A stretch of DNA of 64,000 bases from Pseudomonas panipatensis (GTDB taxonomy: Bacteria > Pseudomonadota > Gammaproteobacteria > Pseudomonadales > Pseudomonadaceae). The notes under the pieces were generated by a model, which made no database searches, was not told the origin of the DNA, and saw only the letters and a program-made list of their open reading frames with translations. Position 1 is the first letter of the stretch. Each line of letters begins with the position of its first letter. The stretch is taken from positions 124,001 through 188,000 of the forward strand of contig NZ_FNDS01000003.1 of assembly GCF_900099785.1 (NCBI RefSeq), given 5' to 3'. Of the stretch, positions 45,458-55,079 are shown piece by piece. The translations under genes and the position numbers were made by a program.

Positions 45458-47725
45458 ATGTACAAAGACCTAAAATTCCCCATCCTCATCGTTCACCGGG
45501 ACATCAAGGCCGATACCGTCGCCGGTGACCGCGTGCGCGGCATCGCCCGCGAGCTGGAGCAGGACGGCTTCAGCATCCTGTCCACCGCCAGCGCCGCCGA
45601 GGGGCGCATCGTCGCCTCGACCCACCATGGTCTGGCGTGCATCCTGGTCGCCGCCGAGGGGGCGGGGGAGAACCAGCGCCTGTTGCAGGATGTGGTGGAG
45701 CTGATCCGCGTGGCGCGGGTGCGCGCGCCGCAGTTGCCGATCTTCGCCCTCGGCGAGCAGATGACCATCGAGAACGCGCCGGCCGAGTCCATGGCCGACC
45801 TGCACCAGTTGCGCGGCATCCTCTACCTCTTCGAAGACACCGTGCCCTTCCTCGCCCGCCAGGTCTCGCGCGCCGCGCGCAAGTATCTGGAAGGCCTGCT
45901 GCCGCCGTTCTTCCGTGCCCTGGTGGAGCACACCGCGCAGTCCAACTATTCCTGGCACACGCCCGGCCATGGCGGCGGCGTGGCTTACCGCAAGAGCCCG
46001 GTGGGGCAGGCGTTCCACCAGTTCTTCGGCGAGAACACGCTGCGTTCCGACCTGTCCGTGTCGGTGCCCGAGCTGGGCTCGCTGCTCGACCATACCGGGC
46101 CGCTGGCCGAGGCCGAAGCGCGCGCCGCGCGCAACTTCGGCGCCGACCATACGTTTTTCGTGATCAACGGCACCTCGACGGCGAACAAGATCGTCTGGCA
46201 TTCGATGGTCTGTCGCGACGACCTGGTCCTGGTCGATCGCAACTGCCACAAGTCGGTACTGCACTCGATCATCATGACCGGCGCCATTCCGCTTTACCTG
46301 TGCCCGGAGCGCAACGAGCTGGGCATCATCGGGCCGATTCCGCTGTCCGAGTTCAGCCGCGAATCCATCGCCGCGAAGATCGCCGCCAGCCCGCTGGCCC
46401 GCGGCCGCGAACCCAAGGTGCGGCTGGCGGTGGTGACCAACTCCACCTATGACGGCCTGTGCTACAACGCCGAGCTGATCAAGCAGGCCTTGGGCGACAG
46501 CGTCGAAGTGCTGCACTTCGACGAGGCCTGGTACGCCTACGCGGCCTTCCATGACTTCTATGCCGGCCGTTACGGCATGGCCACCAGCCGCAGCGACAGC
46601 GGCCCGCTGGTGTTCACCACGCACTCCACGCACAAGATGCTCGCCGCCTTCAGCCAGGCGTCGATGATCCATGTGCAGGACGGCGGCGCCCGGCGTTTCG
46701 ATCGCGCGCGCTTCAACGAAGCCTTCATGATGCACATCTCCACGTCGCCGCAGTACGGCATCATCGCCTCGCTGGACGTGGCCTCGGCGATGATGGAGGG
46801 ACCGGCCGGGCGCTCGCTGATCCAGGAAACCTTCGATGAGGCCCTGAGCTTCCGCCGGGCGCTGGCCAACGTGCGGCAGAACCTGGCGGCCGGGGACTGG
46901 TGGTTCTGTGTCTGGCAGCCGCCAGGGGCCGAGGGCACCGATGAGGTGCGTACCCCCGACTGGCTGCTGGAGCCCGACGCCGATTGGCATGGCTTTGGCG
47001 ACGTGGAAGCGGACTACGTGCTGCTCGATCCGATCAAGGTCACCCTGGCCACGCCCGGACTCAGCGCGGCCGGGCGCCTTGAAGAGCAGGGCATCCCGGC
47101 GGCGGTGGTCAGCCGCTTCCTCTGGGAACGCGGCCTGGTGGTGGAGAAGACTGGCCTGTATTCCTTCCTGGTGCTGTTCTCCATGGGCGTGACCAAGGGC
47201 AAGTGGAGCACCCTGGTGACCGAGCTGCTGGAGTTCAAGCGCAATTACGACGGCAACGCGCCCCTGGCCGAGGCCTTGCCCAGCGTGCTGCAGGCCGGTG
47301 TCGCGCGTTATGCCGGGATGGGCCTGCGCGATCTGTGCGACGAGCTGCACGGCTGTTACCGCGAGCACGCCACGGCCAAGGCCATGAAGCGCATGTACAC
47401 GGTGCTGCCGGAGGTCGCGCTGCGTCCGGCGGATGCCTACGTCAAGCTGGTCCGCGGCGAGGTCGAGGCGGTGCCCATCGAGCAGCTCGAAGGGCGCATC
47501 GCGGCGGTGATGCTGGTGCCGTATCCGCCGGGCATTCCGCTGATCATGCCGGGCGAGCGTTTCACCGAGACGACCCGCTCGATCGTCGACTACCTGCTGT
47601 TCGCCCAGGCCTTCGAGCGCCGCTTCCCCGGCTTCGACTCCGATGTGCATGGCCTGCAATCGCAGGACGGCGAGGGCGGCCGCTGCTATACAGTGGAGTG
47701 CATCGTGGAAAACGCCGACGGCTGA
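45458..47725 (+). CDS. ldcA: Lysine decarboxylase (PLP-dependent, fold type I)
   Basis: This 755-residue enzyme resembles P. aeruginosa LdcA, which makes cadaverine from lysine. It has the N-terminal wing domain (FPILIVHRDIKADT), the linker, the PLP domain with the cofactor lysine at Lys393 in THSTHKMLAAFSQ and Asp355 in HFDEAW, and the C-terminal domain. It lacks the inducible CadA context (no cadC); an amino acid permease follows, not a classical cadB. In pseudomonads LdcA serves lysine catabolism through cadaverine and is induced by arginine via ArgR. ATG 45458 is preceded by CGGGG; a GACGGA/TCCGTC hairpin lies upstream. Confidence 0.93.
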   Translation: MYKDLKFPILIVHRDIKADTVAGDRVRGIARELEQDGFSILSTASAAEGRIVASTHHGLACILVAAEGAGENQRLLQDVVELIRVARVRAPQLPIFALGEQMTIENAPAESMADLHQLRGILYLFEDTVPFLARQVSRAARKYLEGLLPPFFRALVEHTAQSNYSWHTPGHGGGVAYRKSPVGQAFHQFFGENTLRSDLSVSVPELGSLLDHTGPLAEAEARAARNFGADHTFFVINGTSTANKIVWHSMVCRDDLVLVDRNCHKSVLHSIIMTGAIPLYLCPERNELGIIGPIPLSEFSRESIAAKIAASPLARGREPKVRLAVVTNSTYDGLCYNAELIKQALGDSVEVLHFDEAWYAYAAFHDFYAGRYGMATSRSDSGPLVFTTHSTHKMLAAFSQASMIHVQDGGARRFDRARFNEAFMMHISTSPQYGIIASLDVASAMMEGPAGRSLIQETFDEALSFRRALANVRQNLAAGDWWFCVWQPPGAEGTDEVRTPDWLLEPDADWHGFGDVEADYVLLDPIKVTLATPGLSAAGRLEEQGIPAAVVSRFLWERGLVVEKTGLYSFLVLFSMGVTKGKWSTLVTELLEFKRNYDGNAPLAEALPSVLQAGVARYAGMGLRDLCDELHGCYREHATAKAMKRMYTVLPEVALRPADAYVKLVRGEVEAVPIEQLEGRIAAVMLVPYPPGIPLIMPGERFTETTRSIVDYLLFAQAFERRFPGFDSDVHGLQSQDGEGGRCYTVECIVENADG

Positions 47726-47786
47726 GGCCGGCGGCATTCGCAACGCGGGCCACTGCGTGAGCGCCGGCAGCGTCTAAGGAGTTGGG

Positions 47787-49139
47787 ATGAGCGAGGGCGG
47801 CCCTGCCAAGCAAGGCAGCATGGGGTTCTGGAGCTGTACGGCGCTGGTGATCGGCAACATGGTCGGTTCCGGGGTCTTCCTGCTGCCCTCCAGTCTGGCC
47901 GCCTATGGCGGCCTCAGCCTGCTCGGCTGGCTGGTATCGACCACCGGGGCGGTGCTGTTGGCCTTCACCTTCGCCCGCCTGGCGCGCTTCAACCCGGGCG
48001 CCGGCGGCCCCTATGCCTATACCCGCGACGGCTTCGGCAGCTTCGCCGGATACCTGTGCGCCTGGACCTACTGGAAGGCCGCCTGGATCGGCAACGCCGC
48101 CATCGCCGTGACCCTGGTTGGCTACCTGCGGGTGTTCATTCCGGCGCTGGCCGACCCGGTGCTGATGGTGGTCGCGGCGATCGCCTTCATCTGGTTCTGT
48201 ACCTTCGTCAACCTGCGGGGCATCGCCGCTTTCGCCGTGATGCAGAACCTGCTGACCGCGCTCAAGCTGATCCCCTTGCTGCTGGTCGGGGTGCTCGGCT
48301 GGTTCCATTTCCATCCTGAATACCTGGCGATTCCCGCCCGAGAACAACTGCCCAACATGGGTTATGCCAAGGCCATCGCCACCACCGCGGCGTTGACCCT
48401 GTGGTCGTTCATCGGCCTGGAGTCGGCCACGGTGCCGGCGGACGATGTCCGCGATCCCAAGCGCACCATCCCGCGCGCCACCTTGTTCGGCACCTTGGCC
48501 GCGGCGTCGGTGTACATCCTCTCGATCACCGCGGTGCAGGGCCTGATGCCGCCGGAGGTACTGGCCAAGTCCTCCTCGCCCTTCGCCGATGCCGCGCGCA
48601 TCCTGCTCGGTGACTGGGGCTACTACCTGGTGGCGGCCGGTGCGGTGATCGCCTGCCTGGGCGCGCTCAACGGCTGGGTCTTGTTGCAGGGGCAGATTCC
48701 CGTGGCGCCGGCGCGCGACGGGCTGTTCCCGGCCTCGCTCGGCAAGCTGAACAGGCACGGCGCGCCGGCCAACGGTCTGTGGGCCTCGGGCCTGTTGGTC
48801 ACGGCGCTGGTGTTGATCGATGGCCAGGGCGACCTGGTGGAGGTGTTCAACGTCATCATTCTCCTCGGCACCATGACCGGTGTGGTGCCCTATGCCTTCT
48901 GCACCGCGGCGCTGCTGCAACTGCTGGCGGTGCAGCCGGAGCAGTTCTCGCCGCGCTCCCGTCCGCGCCTGGTGGCGGTCGGCAGCCTCGGCTTCCTCTA
49001 TTCGCTCTGGGCCCTCTATGGCACCGGCGAGCAGGCGATTTTCTGGGGCTTCCTGGTCTTCATGGCCGGCATTCCCATCTACACCTGGCGGCAGTGGCAC
49101 AACCGCCGGCTTGGCTTGCCGGCGCCGACGGCGCAATAG
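47787..49139 (+). CDS. Amino acid-polyamine-organocation (APC) permease, AdiC/CadB-like
   Basis: A 450-residue inner-membrane transporter with about 12 membrane segments. GNMVGSGVFLLP in the first helix and GGPYAYTRDGFG match the APC binding region, and ESATVPADDVRDPKRTIP is the conserved loop after helix 6. AAGGAG sits before the ATG. It lies 61 bases after ldcA on the same strand, so by context it is a lysine/cadaverine exchanger or cadaverine or arginine transporter; substrate is not proven by sequence. Confidence 0.9.
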   Translation: MSEGGPAKQGSMGFWSCTALVIGNMVGSGVFLLPSSLAAYGGLSLLGWLVSTTGAVLLAFTFARLARFNPGAGGPYAYTRDGFGSFAGYLCAWTYWKAAWIGNAAIAVTLVGYLRVFIPALADPVLMVVAAIAFIWFCTFVNLRGIAAFAVMQNLLTALKLIPLLLVGVLGWFHFHPEYLAIPAREQLPNMGYAKAIATTAALTLWSFIGLESATVPADDVRDPKRTIPRATLFGTLAAASVYILSITAVQGLMPPEVLAKSSSPFADAARILLGDWGYYLVAAGAVIACLGALNGWVLLQGQIPVAPARDGLFPASLGKLNRHGAPANGLWASGLLVTALVLIDGQGDLVEVFNVIILLGTMTGVVPYAFCTAALLQLLAVQPEQFSPRSRPRLVAVGSLGFLYSLWALYGTGEQAIFWGFLVFMAGIPIYTWRQWHNRRLGLPAPTAQ

Positions 49140-49298
49140 CCGGCGCGGCTCTACGCCGCGGCTGGCGTATGTCCCGGGGGCGTGGCCTGCGTCACATAGC
49201 CTGGCATCGACTTTTGTCCTTGCCTTGTTATAGTGGCGCGTCATCACTATAAGAACTGCCGCGCAGAGCAGAGCAGGGCATCTCCGAGGATCACCTCC

Positions 49299-50111
49299 GT
49301 GACCGAGTACAACGCATTCCGTGTCGAACTGGCCGACAAGGTCGCCCACGTCATCATCAACCGTCCCGACAAAGTCAACGCAATGAACGCCGATTTCTGG
49401 CGTGAGATCGTCGACATCTTCCGCTGGGCCGACGAGACCGACGAGGTCCGCGTGGTGGTCATCTCCGGCGCCGGCAAGCATTTTTCCGCCGGCATCGACC
49501 TGATGCTGCTGGCCCAGGCCGGCAGTCAGTTGGGCAAGGACGTGGGCCGCAACGCCCGCGCGCTGCGCAAGAAAATCCTCGAGTTGCAAGCCTCGTTCAA
49601 TGCCATCGATGAATGCAGCAAGCCGGTCATCGCGGCCATCCAGGGCTACTGCCTGGGCGGCGCCATCGACCTGATCTCGGCCTGCGACATGCGCTACTGC
49701 AGCGCCGACGCGCAGTTCTCCATCAAGGAAATTGACATGGGCATGGCGGCCGACGTCGGCACCCTGCAGCGTCTGCCACGTCTGATCGGCGACGGCATGA
49801 TGCGCGAACTGGCCTACACCGGGCGCATGCTCGGCGCCGACGAGGCTGCGCGTATCGGCCTGGTCAACCGCAGTTTCGCCGATCAGTCGGCACTGCTCGA
49901 CGGCGTTTTCGAGCTGGCCCGGCAGATCGCCGCGAAATCGCCGATCGCCATTCGCGGCACCAAGGAAATGATCCGCTATGCCCGCGATCACCGCGTGGAG
50001 GATGGCCTGGAATACATCGCCACCTGGAACGCCGCCATGTTGCAATCCGCCGATCTGCAACTGGCCATGGCCGCGCACATGAGCAAGAAACAGCCCGAGT
50101 TCGCCGACTGA
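49299..50111 (+). CDS. Crotonase, probable delta3,5-delta2,4-dienoyl-CoA isomerase
   Basis: A 270-residue crotonase-fold enzyme. The region KEIDMGMAADVGTLQRLP carries both Glu and Asp at the spacing used by mammalian delta3,5-delta2,4-dienoyl-CoA isomerase (ECH1), whose corresponding stretch is nearly the same; enoyl-CoA hydratases carry two glutamates elsewhere. The oxyanion hole is formed by HFSAGIDL and YCLGGAIDL. It would act in beta-oxidation of odd-position unsaturated fatty acids. The start is GTG 49299 with GAGGA upstream. Next gene is fimL, 39 bases on. Confidence 0.88.
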   Translation: MTEYNAFRVELADKVAHVIINRPDKVNAMNADFWREIVDIFRWADETDEVRVVVISGAGKHFSAGIDLMLLAQAGSQLGKDVGRNARALRKKILELQASFNAIDECSKPVIAAIQGYCLGGAIDLISACDMRYCSADAQFSIKEIDMGMAADVGTLQRLPRLIGDGMMRELAYTGRMLGADEAARIGLVNRSFADQSALLDGVFELARQIAAKSPIAIRGTKEMIRYARDHRVEDGLEYIATWNAAMLQSADLQLAMAAHMSKKQPEFAD

Positions 50112-50150
50112 TGCTCTTCCTATTTACTGCGCAGGAGGCGCAATAGGCCG

Positions 50151-51839
50151 ATGGTCACTGGAGCCACGTCCCTCAGTCTGGTGCGCGACGAACTGTTCGC
50201 CACCATGGAACAGGCCGAGCAGAACCTCGAGCATTTCATTGCCGAGCGGCAGAACGGCAACTTGCTGCAGCAGGCGGTCGAGTGCCTGGCGCAGATCCGC
50301 GGCACGCTCAACCTGATCGAGTTGGTCGGTGCGGAGCTGCTGGCCCAGGAAGCGCTGCAACTGGCCACCGACATTCCCACCGGCGTCAGCGAGGAGCGCG
50401 ACGGCCAGCTCGCCGCGCTGGGCAATGCCCTCTATGTGCTGCGCCGCTACCTGGAAAACCTGGAAGCCAACCGCCAGGAAATTCCCGAATTGTTGCTGCC
50501 GGCGATCAACGATGTGCGCCTGGCCGGGGGGCAGCCGGCCTTGCCGGAAAGCTTCTTCTTCAGCGCGCGCCTCGATCTGCCGCGCCCGGCGGCGCAGCGG
50601 CCAGTGCCCGCGGTGGCTGACCTCAAGCAGGAAATCCGTCGCCTGCGGCACATGTACCAGGTCGGCCTGCTCGGGCTGTTCCGCGAGCAAAGCCTGTATG
50701 CGGGGCTGAAGCTCATGGGCCGGGCCCTGGCGCGCCTGGATGCGCTCTTCGGCTACACGCCGCGCACCCGCCTGTGCTGGGTCGGGGCAGGGGCCCTGGA
50801 GGCGCTGGTGGACGCGCAGATGCTGCCGCGCAAGACGCGCAAGCAGCTGTTCTCGCGGATCGACCGGGAACTCAAGCAGATGCTGGCCAACGAGCGCTAC
50901 GAGGCGCCGCGCCAGTTGCTCAAGGAATTGCTCTACTTCACCGCCCTGGCCGACAGCAAGGGCCCACGTGCCACCGAGCTGCGCGAGGTCTTCGGCCTGG
51001 CGCCGCTGCCTTTCACCGATCACCTGCTGGAGGACGAATCGCAACGCCTGTCCGGCCCCGGCCAATCGGTGATGCGCTCGCTGTCGGCGGCGATCCAGGA
51101 GGAGCTGACCGCGGTCAAGGATCAACTCGACCTGATCGAGCGCGGCGTGTCGCAGAGCGATGCGCTGGGCACCCTGCACAGTCAGTTGGGCAAGCTGGGC
51201 AAGACCCTCGGCATGGTCGGCCTGAATTCCGCCGCCACTGCCTTGCAGGCACAGGTCGCGATCGTTTCCGGCTGGGCCGCCAGAGGCGCGGTGGAGTCGT
51301 CGGCGGCGCTGAACACCCTGGCCGATGCGCTGCTCTACGTGGAGAGCATGGTCGCCAGTCTGCAGCGTGGCGAGCGCCCGGCGCTGGTTGCGCCGAGCGA
51401 TGCCGCCAACGATGCGAGCGAGGCCAACTCCTTCGCCGCGCACCAGCTCGCCGAGGCGCGCATCGTGGTGATCGACGAGTCGCGCGGCGGCCTGGCATTG
51501 GCCAAGCGGGCGATCACCGCCTACCTGGAGTCCAATGGCGACAAGTTGCACCTGGCCAACATTCCTTCCACCCTGCAGGCAGTTCGCGGCGGTCTGTGGT
51601 TCCTCGGCCAGGAGCGCGCGGCGGCCCTGGTCGGCGCCTGCGCGGACTATATTCAGTTGCAGATGATCGAAACCCCGCAGATGCCTTCCGAGCAGATGCT
51701 GGAGACCCTGGCCGATGCGCTCACCGGCCTTGAATACTACCTGGAGGGTGGTGCCGTGCTGCGTCCCGAAGGTCAGCCCGATGTGCTCGATGTGGCCAGC
51801 CGGAGCGTGCGCGCCCTGGGGCTTGAGGTGGCCGCCTGA
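50151..51839 (+). CDS. fimL: FimL, twitching motility / cAMP-Vfr pathway regulator
   Basis: FimL in P. aeruginosa is a scaffold needed for type IV pilus function and adenylate cyclase CyaB activity. The 562-residue protein is all-helical, related to the N-terminal part of the chemotaxis-like kinase ChpA but lacking phosphoacceptor histidines. Helical repeats such as [16 protein letters not shown] [17 protein letters not shown] and [17 protein letters not shown] are visible. ATG 50151 is 13 bases after AGGAGG, so initiation may be weak. The stop overlaps the nudC start in TGATG. Its identity rests on synteny and recognition of the family. Confidence 0.85.
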   Translation: MVTGATSLSLVRDELFATMEQAEQNLEHFIAERQNGNLLQQAVECLAQIRGTLNLIELVGAELLAQEALQLATDIPTGVSEERDGQLAALGNALYVLRRYLENLEANRQEIPELLLPAINDVRLAGGQPALPESFFFSARLDLPRPAAQRPVPAVADLKQEIRRLRHMYQVGLLGLFREQSLYAGLKLMGRALARLDALFGYTPRTRLCWVGAGALEALVDAQMLPRKTRKQLFSRIDRELKQMLANERYEAPRQLLKELLYFTALADSKGPRATELREVFGLAPLPFTDHLLEDESQRLSGPGQSVMRSLSAAIQEELTAVKDQLDLIERGVSQSDALGTLHSQLGKLGKTLGMVGLNSAATALQAQVAIVSGWAARGAVESSAALNTLADALLYVESMVASLQRGERPALVAPSDAANDASEANSFAAHQLAEARIVVIDESRGGLALAKRAITAYLESNGDKLHLANIPSTLQAVRGGLWFLGQERAAALVGACADYIQLQMIETPQMPSEQMLETLADALTGLEYYLEGGAVLRPEGQPDVLDVASRSVRALGLEVAA

Positions 51840-52690
51840 TGCGTAGCGGACGCTGGGAATCCGCCTTTCTCGACCCGGCGGCGCCGGGCGGTTGGGCCGT
51901 GGCGCACTGCAAGCAGCAGTTCCTTGGCGATAGCAATGGCGTGCTGTTCCCGCGCGACTGGTTGAAGCGCCAGGACCTGCGGGTGCTCTCCGAGCATGGC
52001 ATCGGCCACTTCGCCGGCGATGCCGTCTACCTGCTCGAAGTCGACACGCCGGATGCGCTGGACGGCTGCAATTGGATCGGTCTGCGGCACTTCATGCTGC
52101 AGGCCGAAGAAGACCTGTTCGCCATGCTCGGCTTCGCCAGTCAGATCGGCACCTGGGCGCGCGAAAACCGTTTCTGCGGCAGTTGCGGCGCGCCCATGCA
52201 GCGCATGCCGCGTGATCGCGCGATGCGTTGCGAGCCCTGCGATATCCAGCGTTATCCGTTGCTGTCGCCGAGCATGATCGTGCTGGTCAGTCGTGGCGAC
52301 GAGCTGCTGTTGGCGCGCTCGCCGCGCTTCGTGCCGGGCATGTACAGCACCCTGGCCGGGTTCGTCGAACCCGGCGAGTCGGTGGAGCATTGCGTGGCGC
52401 GCGAGGTGCGTGAAGAGGTGGGGCTGGAAATCGGCAACATCCGTTACCTGGGCAGCCAGTCCTGGCCCTTCCCGCATTCGCTGATGCTGGGCTTCCACGC
52501 CGAGTACGTCAGTGGCGAGATCGTTCCGCAGCCGGATGAGATCGAGGATGCCCGCTGGTTCCCGGTGGATGCGCTGCCGCGCTTGCCGGCCGAGCGTTCC
52601 ATTGCCCGCTACCTGATCGAATGCTTCCTCGCGCGCCGTGCCGGCCGTCCTGATCCGCTCCTGTCGGGCGGCGGACAAGGCAGCGCCTGA
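51839..52690 (+). CDS. nudC: NAD+ diphosphatase / mRNA deNADding enzyme
   Basis: NudC hydrolyses NADH or NAD caps on RNA, and free NAD(H), to NMN(H) and AMP. The 283-residue protein has a four-cysteine zinc ribbon (Cys113, 116, 131, 134), the Nudix box at 174-196 (G-x5-E-x7-REVREE-VGL), and the NudC marker SQSWPFP at 206-212. It is translationally coupled to fimL by overlap. Coupling to a motility gene is positional only. Confidence 0.96.
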   Translation: MRSGRWESAFLDPAAPGGWAVAHCKQQFLGDSNGVLFPRDWLKRQDLRVLSEHGIGHFAGDAVYLLEVDTPDALDGCNWIGLRHFMLQAEEDLFAMLGFASQIGTWARENRFCGSCGAPMQRMPRDRAMRCEPCDIQRYPLLSPSMIVLVSRGDELLLARSPRFVPGMYSTLAGFVEPGESVEHCVAREVREEVGLEIGNIRYLGSQSWPFPHSLMLGFHAEYVSGEIVPQPDEIEDARWFPVDALPRLPAERSIARYLIECFLARRAGRPDPLLSGGGQGSA

Positions 52691-52699
52691 GGCGGCGGC

Positions 52700-53479
52700 T
52701 CAGGCCGCGCCGAACCAGTGCTGCCAGACCAGGCGCGTGGTCAGCGCCAGCACCACCAGGATGAACACCGGGCGAATGAACTTGGCGCCGCCGCCGATGG
52801 CGGTGCGCGCGCCCAGGTAGGCGCCGACCATCAGCGCGCTGCCCATGCACAGCCCCATCAGCCAGATCACCTGGCCGGACGCGATGAACACCGCCAGCGC
52901 CATGAAGTTGCTGACGAAGTTCATGGTCCGTGCCACGCCGCTGGCGCGTACCAGGTCCAGCGGGTACATCAGCAGGCTGCTGACGGTCCAGAAGGCGCCG
53001 GTGCCGGGGCCGGCCACGCCGTCGTAGAAACCCAGGCCCAGGCCCTGCGGCCACTGGCGTAGCTGGCCGACCCTGGCGTCGGCGTCCAGCGGTGCCTTGG
53101 GCGTGCCGCCGAACAGCATGTAGAGTCCGCAGGAGAACACCACGACCGGGAGCATCTTGTTCAGCCACTCCGCTGGCAGCAAGTGCGCGGCCCAGGCGCC
53201 GATGGCCGCGCCTATGGCCGTGGCGATCAGGGCGTTGCGCCATTTTTTCGGGTGGAACAGCTTGCGCTTGTAGAAGGTGTAACTGGCGGTCGCGGAGCCG
53301 AAGGTCGAACTCAGTTTATTGGTGCCCAGGGCCAGGTGTGGCGGTACGCCGGCGGTGAGTAGCGCGGGGATGGTGAGCAGTCCACCGCCGCCGGCGATGG
53401 CGTCGATGAAGCCGGCGAGGAAGGCCACGGCGGCGAGAATCGACAGGGTGAGCGGGTCTGCGGCGAGTTCGAAAGGCAT
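52700..53479 (-). CDS. TSUP (TauE/SafE) family permease
   Basis: A 259-residue inner-membrane protein with eight probable membrane helices. The N-terminal repeat has GFIDAIAGGGGLLTIPAL, the TSUP signature, echoed in the second half by GFYDGVAGPGTGAFWT. Such permeases move sulfite, sulfoacetate or other organic anions. It is convergent with nudC, 9 bases apart, and divergent from the next gene. No linked sulfur pathway gene identifies the cargo. Confidence 0.9.
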   Translation of the reverse strand: MPFELAADPLTLSILAAVAFLAGFIDAIAGGGGLLTIPALLTAGVPPHLALGTNKLSSTFGSATASYTFYKRKLFHPKKWRNALIATAIGAAIGAWAAHLLPAEWLNKMLPVVVFSCGLYMLFGGTPKAPLDADARVGQLRQWPQGLGLGFYDGVAGPGTGAFWTVSSLLMYPLDLVRASGVARTMNFVSNFMALAVFIASGQVIWLMGLCMGSALMVGAYLGARTAIGGGAKFIRPVFILVVLALTTRLVWQHWFGAA

Positions 53480-53579
53480 GGAAAGTACGACCTGGTTTCA
53501 AGGCTGCGACGGTGCGACTGGCCGTGCAGTCGAGGGCTGCGCATAATGCCGGCAATTTTACCCGGAAGGAAATCATTCC

Positions 53580-54224
53580 ATGCAGTATGACGGCCTCGCC
53601 TGGGCGTTCATGTTGGTCGCCCTGCTGGCGCTGCTGATCGCCGCGCGCGTCCTCTACGATCGCCACTGGTTCCTCGGCTGGCTGCGTGGCTGCGTGGGCC
53701 TGGCGTTCGTCGCCGTGGCGCTGCTGATAGCGCTGGCGGCCTGGGACCTGCGCAGCTACGACGCGCTACCGGCCGAGCGCCCGCTGGCCAGCCTGAGCTT
53801 CCACCAGTTGGCACCGCAGCACTTTGAAGTGAAGGTGCTGGAGGGCGATCGGGAGCGCACCTACGACCTGGCCGGCGACCTCTGGCAACTGGACGCGCGG
53901 ATCATCCAGTGGAAAGGCCTGGCGGCCCTCATCGGGCTGGCGCCCGGGTATCGGCTGCAGAGCCTCGGCGGTCGTTTCCTGGCCATCGAGCAGGAGAGCC
54001 AGGCGCGCCGCCTGGAACTGGCCGACAGCCCATTCGGCATCGATGTCTGGCGCTGGTTGCGCGACGGCCAGCACGATCTGCTGATGTTCAAGCCGCTGGC
54101 CGGGCGGGTGACCTTCCTGCCGATGGCTGACCAGGCGGTGTTCGCCGTGCGCTTCGGGCCCACCGGGCTGAGCGCGGAGCCGGTCAACCAGGCAGCGATC
54201 CAGGCGTTGAAGGACTGGCGCTGA
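53580..54224 (+). CDS. Conserved membrane protein of unknown function
   Basis: The 214-residue protein has two N-terminal hydrophobic helices (about 8-23 and 33-56) and a soluble periplasmic or cytoplasmic domain of about 150 residues with no motif I know. GGAAGGAA precedes ATG 53580. Pseudomonas annotations often call this a probable multidrug transporter, but two helices make that unlikely. It has a bidirectional terminator after it. Confidence 0.85.
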   Translation: MQYDGLAWAFMLVALLALLIAARVLYDRHWFLGWLRGCVGLAFVAVALLIALAAWDLRSYDALPAERPLASLSFHQLAPQHFEVKVLEGDRERTYDLAGDLWQLDARIIQWKGLAALIGLAPGYRLQSLGGRFLAIEQESQARRLELADSPFGIDVWRWLRDGQHDLLMFKPLAGRVTFLPMADQAVFAVRFGPTGLSAEPVNQAAIQALKDWR

Positions 54225-54237
54225 GGCGCCAGCCAAC

Positions 54238-54268
54238 GAAAAAGGGAGCCCACCGGGCTCCCTTTTTC
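54238..54268. terminator. Bidirectional terminator after the membrane protein gene
   Basis: AAAAAGGGAGCCC, ACC, GGGCTCCCTTTTT; it closes this gene and the convergent SDR gene. Confidence 0.92.
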
Positions 54269-54286
54269 ATCGGGCGTGCGACGCGA

Positions 54287-55054
54287 TCAGGCGAGGAAGC
54301 CGCCGTCCACGTTCAGCGCCACGCCAGTGGTGTAGCTGGAGGCGTTGCTGGCGAGGTAGAGCACGGCGCCGGCCATTTCGCTCGGCTCGGCGACGCGCTT
54401 GAGCGGAATGCGCTGCAGGGCGGTGTTGAGGATCGAGTCGTTCTTCACCAGCGCCGAGGCGAACTTGGTGTCGGTCAGGCCCGGTAGCAGGGCGTTGCAG
54501 CGGATGCCGAACTGCGCGCATTCCTTGGCGAAGACCTTGGTCATGCTGATCACCGCGGCCTTGGTCACCGAGTAGATGCCCTGGAACTCGCCGGGAGTGA
54601 CGCCGTTGATCGAGGCCACGTTGATGATGCTGCCGCCGCCGTTCTGCTTCATCAGCTTGCCGCCTTCGATGGACATGAAGTAGTAGCCGCGGATGTTCAC
54701 GTCGACGGTCTTCTGGAAGGCGCTCAGGTCGGTGTCCAGCACATTGCAGAACTGCGGGTTGGTGGCGGCGTTGTTGACCAGGATGTCCAGACGGCCGAAC
54801 TGTTCGCGGATCTGTGCGAAGACGCCCTGGATCTGTTCCATCTCGCCGATGTGGCAGGCGATGGCGGTGGCCTTGCCACCCTCGGCGATGATGGCGTCGG
54901 CCACGGCCTGGCAGCCGTCGATCTTGCGGCTCGAGACGATCACGTGGGCACCCTGCTGGGCCAGCAGTTTGGCGATGGCTTCACCGATGCCGCGGCTGGC
55001 GCCGGAGACGAAGGCGATCTTGCCGTCGAGGTCGAACAGGTTGGTCTTGGACAT
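54287..55054 (-). CDS. Short-chain dehydrogenase/reductase
   Basis: A 255-residue classical SDR. It has the NAD(P) motif SGASRGIG at 17-24, NNAA at 94-97, and the catalytic Ser148, Tyr161 and Lys165 (YSVTK). It follows the phosphotransferase gene (25 bases), and both together resemble a fatty acid or alcohol breakdown unit. The closest known type is a 3-oxoacyl-ACP/CoA reductase-like protein; the substrate is open. Confidence 0.92.
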   Translation of the reverse strand: MSKTNLFDLDGKIAFVSGASRGIGEAIAKLLAQQGAHVIVSSRKIDGCQAVADAIIAEGGKATAIACHIGEMEQIQGVFAQIREQFGRLDILVNNAATNPQFCNVLDTDLSAFQKTVDVNIRGYYFMSIEGGKLMKQNGGGSIINVASINGVTPGEFQGIYSVTKAAVISMTKVFAKECAQFGIRCNALLPGLTDTKFASALVKNDSILNTALQRIPLKRVAEPSEMAGAVLYLASNASSYTTGVALNVDGGFLA

Positions 55055-55079
55055 GGGGTTCCCCTTGTTGTGATCGGTG

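Noticed and set aside
47562-50078. Minus-strand frame of 838 codons opposite the permease and crotonase genes
   Set aside because: Same reason; the plus-strand genes have motifs and ribosome sites.
53580-54224. Multidrug transporter label for the 214-residue membrane protein
   Set aside because: Only two membrane helices and no transporter motif.
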